This document shows positions 57,661-64,000 of a stretch of 64,000 nucleotides of DNA, one piece after another. The position numbers and the translations under genes are program-made. Source of the stretch: Distichodus sexfasciatus (lineage: Eukaryota > Chordata > Actinopteri > Characiformes > Distichodontidae); NCBI GenBank assembly GCA_032718565.1, contig JAVGVS010000294.1, positions 286,354-350,353 of the forward strand, read 5' to 3'. The stretch's first letter is position 1. Each line of letters begins with the position of its first letter. Below the pieces are notes generated by a model. That model was not told the DNA's origin and made no database searches. It was given only the letters and a program-made list of their open reading frames with translations.

Positions 57661-57961
57661 TTGTAAATACTCTGATGAATTGAATTGAATAAAAATGATA
57701 AAATGGTTTCTTTATTTGGGAAATAAATACAACCATGTATCTGTATTCCTAATGTTTTTAACTGTGCACAGCATTCTGGTACAATTCAAATTTTACAAAT
57801 GTAGGGAAAAAAACACATTTTCACATTACATAGATTGTATTTAAAACCTGAACCATTGTGATGCATCCAAATGTGGTGGTGAAAATACTGGGGCGTTCAG
57901 AATCCTACCGTACCTATAGTACTGTGTGTCTTTTTAAAAGAACTAAGTTCTTCATTATCAC
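57661..57961. other. Polinton intergenic or unassigned sequence
   Basis: AT-rich, with AATAAA motifs after the capsid gene (near 57687 and 57722). No further Polinton gene is clear before the LTR at 57962. Confidence 0.4.
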
Positions 57962-58445
57962 TGTCACGATGCGTGGTGATGTCAGTATGACAAGAGGCGA
58001 GGTCACAGTGCAAGCCATTTTATTCTCAAACATAGAACTTAAACATAAACAGGCACGAGGGCCACAACCAAAACCAAACTCTTCTTCAGACTTCAAAAAC
58101 ATACAGAGCATGCCGATATGGGGAAGGTAGTGTGAGTGTGGAGCAACAAGAAACACTGGAAAAACAGAGCTTAAATCTTAAAACAGAAACGAGGGGCTGG
58201 ATCAATGAAACAATCAGAAAATAATCAGGAAAAGCAATGAAGGGACAACCAATCAGAAACAGGGGGCTTAACTGAAACAAACAAAACCCAAGTGCAAGGA
58301 CTAATGAACTGTGATCAACCAATCAGACACAATAAGAAGGTGGGACATGGACTTTGACAGACAGGGAGCACAAGACTGACCTTAATACATCAAAACTACA
58401 CGATGTTGGCATCTGGTGGCCGCTTAACCCAAGTCCAGTGGGGTA
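57962..58445 (-). mobile_element. LTR (family 2), right end missing
   Basis: Starts TGTCACGATGCGTGG, with the family's CAAGCCATTTTATTC polyadenylation block and the GGCATCTGGTGGCCGC block near 58405. It ends at GTGGGGTA, where the LINE begins, so the CATGACA terminus is absent. It is likely the 3' LTR of the minus-strand repeat element whose interior is at 61061-62450. Confidence 0.65.
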
Positions 58446-61060
58446 CTCAAGATGGAGCGGCCGCATCCAGACGCCTTCCCGACCGCTCCGTACATGCTGT
58501 GCTCATTTTATGTTATTTATTTGTTTTTTTCTACTTCTTGTGCACAAAAGTCACCGGGTTTAGTTACCTATGACAGTAGAACACTACTGGAAATACAAAA
58601 TCAGATTTCGCTTTTAATTTCGACTGATTTTAAGCCTGACCCGTTGTGGCCGTCTGAGATACTATGAGGCCTGGACGACAACAATGGACGCGATGCTGAC
58701 CCGCGGCGCAGAACAAAGAGGCACCGGGGGAAACGTGGTGGCGTCTGCAACAGAATGAGAGAGCGAGCTCATCGCACACCACTCCCGAGTATCCTGCTAG
58801 CTAATGTTCAGTCACTGGACAACAAGTTGGATGACCTATGGGCCAGAGTTACTTTCCAACGCAACATGAGGGATTGTAACATGCTGTGCTTTACTGAAAC
58901 ATGGCTGACCCCCACTGTGCTGGACCAAGCTGTTACGCCATCGGACTCATTCGCTGTGTTCCGCATGGACAGAACGGCGGAGTCCAATAAGGCTAAAGGT
59001 GGAGGAGTGTGTTTCATGATGAACAACAAGTGGTGTGATGCACGGAGTGTTTCTACTCTCTCCAGCCACTGCTCGCCTCATCTGGAATACCTGAGCATTA
59101 AGTGTCACCCCTTCTACCTGCCCGCGAGTTCACCTCGGTCATCGCCATGGCGGTCTACATCCCACCCCACGCAGACACAAATACAGCTTTATCCGAACTG
59201 CACGATGTGTTGTGTGCACTCCAAAACAAACACCCGGACGCAGCACTCATTGTAACAGGGGACTTTAGTAAGGCAAATCTCAAACAAGTTATGCCAAACT
59301 TTTATCAACACGATTCATGTCCGACAAGAGGAAACAACATACTGAACCATTGTTACACGCCGTACAAGCAGGCTTATAAAGTTTCTTCTCAGCCGGCTTT
59401 CGGAAAATCTGACCATTCTGCCATTTTCCTCATAATGGAATATCAACAAAGCTTTTGTCGTGAGGCTCCGGTCATGAGGGAGGTGCAATGCTGGTCTGTC
59501 CAATCAGAGGCTACGCTGCAGGATGCGCTCGATGACGTAGACTGGGACATGTTCCGAGCCTGCGCAGACAACATGGAGTTTGCAGATGTAGCAGTTAGCT
59601 TTGTTAGCAAGCTTGCGAATGAAGTCATCCCAACGTGAGAGTTAAAACCTTTCCTAACCAGAAGCCGTGGGTGGACAGATTGATTTGCGCTGCTATGAAC
59701 ACCCGGACTGCTGCTTACAACGCCACTCTCACTACCGGCAATATGAGCGCTTATAAAGCGGCCTCCTACGAACTTCGCCACCGGATTCAAGTTTGCAAGC
59801 GCAACTTCAAACAGCGAATGGAATCGCAATTTCAACAGGGAGACGCATGAAGCTTGTGGCATGGATTGCGCACCATTACGGACTATAAAGCTAAAGACAC
59901 CGTGACGATCGGCACAGACTCTGCATTTGCCAATGAGCTGAACGCATTCTACGACCGCTTTGAGGTTAGCCAGGCAGCTACTGCTACCAGCCAGCCGGCG
60001 ACTGAGGACGGTGATGTCATCAGCATCGCAGAGCACGACGTCCGCGCGGTGCTGAGGAGGGTGAACACCAGGAAGGCGGCGGTCCAGACGGCATCTCCAG
60101 GCGCCTGCTGCGTTTCTGCGCAGACCACCTGTCAGGTGTGTTCACCTCCATCTTCAACGAGTCTCTGGCAAAGTCTGTGGTCCACACCTGCTTCAAAAAA
60201 TCCACTATCGTCCCCGTGCCCAAGAACAACAAACCTTCATGCCTGAATGACTACCGCCCTGTTGCACTGACATCGGTAGTTATGAAGGTGTTTGAAAGAC
60301 TGATCAAGCACATCATCTCCTCCTCCATCCCAAGCACCATGGACCCACTCCAGTTTGCCTACCACTCTAACAGATCTACAGAGGATGCCGTCTCCCACGT
60401 CCTGCACACCTCCCTCAGCCACGTGGACAAGAAACAGGGTAACTATGTGAGATTGCTCTTTATCAACTTCAGCTCAGCATTCAATACAATAGTGCCCTAT
60501 AGACTGTTTACCAAGCTGAGAGAGCTAGGACTCAACACCTGCTTGTGCACATGGGTGCTGGACTTCCTCACAGGCAGATCTCAGGTGGTACAGGCAGGCA
60601 GGTGTGTCTCCAGCAGCATCACCACCAACACAGGAGCTCCTCAAGGGTGTGTGCTTTCTCTGCTGTTGTATTCACTATACACTTTGGACTGTGTGGCCAC
60701 TCATGACTCCAACAACATTGTCAAGTTTGCAGATGATACAGTGGTGTTGGGGTTAATCTCCAACAACAATGAGATGGCCTACGTGGACGAGGTGGAGAAC
60801 CTGGCACTCTGGTGTCAGGAAAACTGCCTCCAGCTGAACGTCAGCAAGATGAAGGAGCTGGTGGTGGACTTCAGCCGGGGACAGCGCAACTACAGACCCC
60901 TCACCATCAATGGTGCTCCGGTGGAAAAGGTGTGTTCATTCAAATACCTTGGCGTTCACATCTCTGAGGACCTGACATGGGCTGAGCATATTGATGTTCA
61001 GGTCAGGAAGGCAAAGCAGCGTCTGTACCACCTTTGGAAGCTGAGAAAGTTTTGGGTTTC
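58446..61060 (+). mobile_element. LINE family B, 5' part preserved, 3' end lost
   Basis: The order is 5' segment (58446-58755), AP-endonuclease (58755-59638), linker (59635-60246) and RT (60138-61055). It lacks the thumb end and 3' UTR found at 14600-15345 of the other copy, and it joins a 30-bp repeat array at 61060. Loss of the 3' rather than the 5' end is unusual for a LINE insertion and implies a later deletion or recombination. Confidence 0.85.
58755..59638 (+). pseudogene. LINE B AP-endonuclease, frameshifted
   Basis: The first segment has LLANVQSLDNKLDDLW and the catalytic Glu context CFTETWLTP. After a frameshift near 59105 the second segment has the VYIPPHADT motif, GDFSKANLKQ and the catalytic SDH in GKSDHSAIF. 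The domain nicks target DNA for reverse transcription. The single frameshift is the main defect seen. Confidence 0.85.
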
Positions 61061-61265
61061 AGGTTGGGGGGCTGTGGCAGACCAGGGAGCAGACTGGGGG
61101 CTGTGGCAAACCAAGGAGCAGACTGGGGGGCTGTGGCAGACCAGGGGGCAGACTGGGGAGCTGTGGCAGACCAGGGAGCAGACAGGGGTCCTGTGGTGGA
61201 CCAGAGAGCAGACAGGGGTCCTGTGGTGGACCAGGGAGCAGAGAGGGGACCAGGGGCAGACCTGA
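60138..61265 (+). pseudogene. LINE B reverse transcriptase fused in frame to the 30-bp repeat array
   Basis: A 375-codon open frame. Residues 1-305 are RT: LNDYRPVALTSVVMKVFERL, LLFINFSSAFNTIV, APQGCVLSLLLYSLY, catalytic KFADDTVVLGL and FKYLGVHISEDLTW. From about 61056 it runs into the tandem repeat and encodes a Trp/Gln-rich tail (TREQTGVLWW units) until the stop at 61263-61265. The palm motif reads INFSS where IDYSS is usual, so a catalytic Asp is lost. A chance fusion at a deletion junction is the likely cause. Confidence 0.7.
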
Positions 61266-62230
61266 GAGCAGACAGGGGACCAGGAGCAGACGTGGGAGCA
61301 GACTGGGGCCATGAGGCCTTTCTGCAGGCACACTGGGGACTGAAGGCCTTTCTGTGGGCATACTGGGGGCTGAAGGCCTCTCTGGTCACAAATGGGGGAC
61401 TGAAGGCCTCTCTTGTCACAAACGGGGGACTGAAGGCCTCTCTAGGCAGAAACAGGGCTGAAGGCCTCTCTGGGCACAAACGGGGGACTGAAGGCCACTC
61501 AGGCATCAGACAGGGGACTGAAGGCCACTCGGGGATCAGACAGGGGACTGAAGGCTAGATTGGGAATAGAAAGGGGACTGAAGGCCGGGGTGGGAACAGA
61601 AAGGGGACTGAAGGCCGGGTTGGCAACAGAAAGGGGACTGAAGGCCGGGTTGGGAACAGAAAGGATGCTGAAGGCTGGGTTGGCAGCAGGAAGGGAGCCA
61701 AAGGCAAGGTTGGGAGCAGGAAGGTGGTCAAAGGTGAGGTTGGCAGCAGGCATGGGGCCAAAGGCCTTTCTGGGAGCAGGTAAGGGTCACGTGGCCTCTC
61801 GGGTGACACAGTTCTTGAGGCCTCTTGGGGAACAGAAACACGCCCATTGACCTGTTTGAGGGCAGACACTGGCTGCAAGGCCTCCTCGGCAGCAGACACT
61901 GGCTGCAAGTCCTCCTTGGCAGCAGACACCGGCTGCAAGGCCTGTCCTGGGGCAGAGATGGGCTGCAAGACCTCTCCTGAGGCAGAGACGAGCTGCAAGA
62001 CCTCTCCAGGGGCCGAATTGAGCTGCAAAACCTCCCCAGGCATGGGCTGCAACACCTCCCCGGGCATGGTATGTGACACCTACACAGGCATGGGCTGCAG
62101 CACCTCCACAGGTGTGGGCTGTGACACCTCCACAGGCATGGGCTGCAACACCTCCATGGGTGTGGGCTGCAAAAGCTCCACAGACGTGGGCTGCGAAACC
62201 TCCACAGGCGTGGGTGGCGAAACCTCCTTC
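61061..62230 (-). repeat. 30-bp tandem repeat array (locus 3)
   Basis: 30-bp period with successive unit types: 'ggtcctgtggtggaccaggg' (61061-61260), 'gactgaaggcctctctgggc' (61330-61555), 'ggaacagaaaggggactgaa' (61560-61670), 'ggttggcagcaggaag' (61675-61790), 'ggctgcaaggcctcctcggc' (61865-62080), and 'ggcatgggctgcaacacctc' (62080-62220). The types and their order parallel 11332-12750. Confidence 0.9.
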
Positions 62231-62450
62231 TGAGGCTGGGACCAGCACTGGTTGGACTCCTTAGGTGCTGACTGGGGCTGGGTGTCAGGGAAGGTCAGGA
62301 TCATGGGGACAGGGTCTGGATCAGGGTCAGGCAGGGCCAAGTCAGGAGTGCACAGGGTCTGGGACAGGGTGGTGATGGTTACCTTAGGGGACCAAGTGGG
62401 CAGAGTCAGGGGTGGAGTCAAAGCCCAAGGGGGTGAAGTCAAGAGTGACA
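61061..62450 (-). pseudogene. Decapeptide-repeat protein of a non-autonomous LTR element (locus 3)
   Basis: The minus-strand reading starts with a non-repetitive leader (LTSPPWALTPPLTLPTW; PKESNQCWSQPQKEVS). It then has units VEVSQPTP and PGEVLQLNSA, EALQPVSA, FLFPTRPSVP, and VTREAFSPPF at the far end. Leader and unit order resemble locus 1 (there KEPCQPALRS, then SCSLTQPQER, EALQPVSAP, and so on). A few stops interrupt it. Low-complexity, Pro-rich, without enzyme motifs. It is probably the interior of the minus-strand element whose LTR remnant is at 57962-58445. Confidence 0.5.
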
Positions 62451-62731
62451 TCAGCTATGGCAATGGAGAGGGAGCCAACCAGGAGGGTCATTGGAGGAGG
62501 AGCTGGGGTGTCGAGGGAAGATGGGGTTGTCACTGGCAGAGGGTCAGTGTGGGTGGAGCCTCATTTCTTCCTTTTCTTCTTTTTTTCCCCAAGCCACGGA
62601 GTCCTGCTCTTTCACCGACTCGGGGTATCCCAAGACCTTGGGGATAGCATAGCAGCTAACCTCAGCCCCACCTGTGAGGCTTGCGTGACCTCTTGGTAAA
62701 CGTCTGTTTGGTACTGAAGAAAGTGGTATGT
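62451..62731. other. Unassigned, probably 5' interior of the repeat element
   Basis: GC-rich to about 62700. On the minus strand it lies upstream of the repeat-protein leader, with no clear LTR. The junction to Polinton sequence is near 62710. Confidence 0.35.
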
Positions 62732-62995
62732 TTAATGATGCATAGCATTCAAAAACTCATTCACCACCTGTGGCACTGTGACACTTTTAAACAAATCAAA
62801 TATGTGTGAACCAGGGATGACTTTACCTTTAAAAACAAAGTCTCCAGTGTCACCCCATGATGCGACACCCCTTGAGTTAATAATCTTTTTTAAGATATAC
62901 TGCGCATTCTTTTTAAACCTTGATGGTACATTATTAAAACCTCTTTAACAACATGATCACCCTCATTGACACCAGCTTGTGTTGCCACATCATTA
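62732..62995 (-). pseudogene. Maverick/Polinton gene fragment, C-terminal
   Basis: About 75 minus-strand codons in one frame end at TAA (62732-62734). The motifs are VPSRFKKNAQYILKKI, GVASWGDTGDFVFKGK and VIPGSHIFDLFKSV. This resembles a short conserved protein carried by many animal Mavericks, with a pattern of helix, WxxxGxxxxKG and PGSxIxDL. The opposite strand to the capsid genes is normal for part of a Polinton. The N-terminal part is cut by the LINE at 62996. Confidence 0.55.
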
Positions 62996-64000
62996 GTCAA
63001 AGTCAAAAAGTTGAAGTCAAAGTAAACTTTGTCATCTCTGCTATATACTGTATAGATATACAGAGCGATGAGACGACGTGGCTCCAGTTTTTATAGTGAG
63101 TAGGAAATAGGGAACAAAGAACAAATAAGGCACATGGAATAAACAATATATAAGCAAGTACAAATTATACATTTTAAACTAGACATGGATTATTAAATAT
63201 AACTTTAAACTAGATCTAGAAATAGAGGGAGCTATAGAGACACAAAGAGAGTTTGGATGCAGTATTACCTACAAAAGTGGAAATTAAAATGGACTTTTCC
63301 ACTGGATGTGCAAGAGGTTGGAAACAGTTATAATATGAAAAAAAAATCTATATCCAGTCTATTTATACATTCAATGTTCAATATTTGTGCAAATAAGTGG
63401 CGGCAGTGCAAAAATGATTATAGCAGTGTTGTAGCAACAGTCATTTGAGGGTGAAATAGTGCATATAGTCCGTATAGTCCAGGAGGCCCTCCTGATGCAA
63501 TGTTTGTAAAAGATGTCCTGCAGCGGTGGGAGAGATGCACTGATGATGTTGCCAGCTGCTTTGACAGTCCTTTGACTGTTATCAGCAACAATGCTGTTAC
63601 CAAACCAGATGGAGATGCAGCTGGTCAAGACCCTCTCTATGATGGAAGGAAGTGGAGATGCTGGTGTGCTTTTTTGGTGATAGAGGTGGTGTCCAGGTGA
63701 AGTCGTTTGAGATGTGAACTCCCAGGAACTTGCTGTTTCTTACAGTCTCAACTGTGAAACCATGGATGCTGAGTGGTGTGTGGGTGTAATGAGGTTGTTC
63801 TCACTGCATCAGGCAGCCAGCCGCTGAACCTCATCTCTGTATGGCGACTCATTGTTGCTGCTGATGAACCCCACCATGGTCGTGTTGTCGGCAAATTTGA
63901 TGATGTGGTTTGAGCTGTGCAGGGCAGTGCAGTCATGGGTCAGGAGTGTGAACAGAAGTGGACTGAGAATGCAGCCCTGAGGAGCTCCTGTGCTCAGTCT
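62996..64000 (-). mobile_element. LINE A, minus strand, running off the window
   Basis: The left edge carries the inverted tail (TTGAAGTCAAAG, CTTTGTCATCTCTGC, ACGACGTGGCTCCAG). Further right lie the RT C-terminal and thumb coding regions on the minus strand (ISIWFGNSIVADN, SLPPLQDIFYKHCIRRAS) and, near 63880-63990, the FADN-type box (KFADNTTMVGFISSNN) and the APQG region. The catalytic FADD is FADN here, and frames are broken. Confidence 0.85.

Noticed and set aside
61034..61558. 174-codon plus-strand frame
   Set aside because: Repeat-array shadow overlapping the end of the LINE RT.
1..64000. tRNA genes or tRNA-derived SINEs
   Set aside because: No A-box/B-box pair with a plausible cloverleaf was noticed on reading; a tRNAscan-SE run would be needed to exclude them.

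Overview
The window looks like a stretch of teleost fish genome made almost entirely of transposable elements in several layers of nesting. Three things point to a ray-finned fish: two families of Rex1/Babar-like non-LTR retrotransposons and an L2 element, a Tc1-type transposon, hAT ends and chromodomain gypsy retrotransposons typical of teleosts, and remnants of a Maverick/Polinton. No rRNA or tRNA gene and no convincing intact host gene was found. Almost every coding region is broken by stops and frameshifts. There is one assembly gap (46050-46182).

Layout. 1-1790: minus-strand endogenous retrovirus pol fragment split by a solo LTR. 1791-7330: mostly unassigned sequence with two MITE-like elements, an RFX-type X-box and a perfect 51-bp inverted repeat. 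7330-10845: degraded LINE (family A). 11332-15445: 30-bp repeat array, then an LTR carrying a LINE of family B. 15447-20143: L1 fragment, CpG-rich patch, and a 4.3-kb AT-rich segment bounded by about 70-bp inverted repeats. 20144-23137: simple repeats and a LINE tail. 23138-28274: an LTR into which a complete-looking non-autonomous LTR element (23526-28005, TSD CCAAC) has inserted; that element in turn carries a LINE. 28580-30120: minus-strand hAT transposase fragment with one legible intron. 33230-40376: pieces of a spliced, multi-copy C2H2-finger protein family, probably transposon-related, split by an LTR and a hAT-type MITE. 40423-43088: LTR holding a 2.2-kb TIR element. 43480-43590: second partial copy of one exon of the C2H2 family. 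44140-46045: L2 element. 46183-51740: two gypsy copies sharing an LTR. 52868-57660 and 62732-62995: decayed Maverick/Polinton (integrase, a candidate small capsid protein, major capsid protein, and one minus-strand gene) interrupted by Tc1, LTR, LINE and repeat-array material. 62996-64000: minus-strand LINE A running off the window.

Two observations stand out. The first is the Polinton remnant, whose major capsid gene is interrupted by a Tc1 transposon and a solo LTR. The second is a family of non-autonomous LTR elements, seen at three loci (11332-12886, 26300-27488, 61061-62450), whose internal region is an array of 30-bp (10-codon) repeats. The unit subtypes occur in the same order at the first and third loci, and the units are related at the second.
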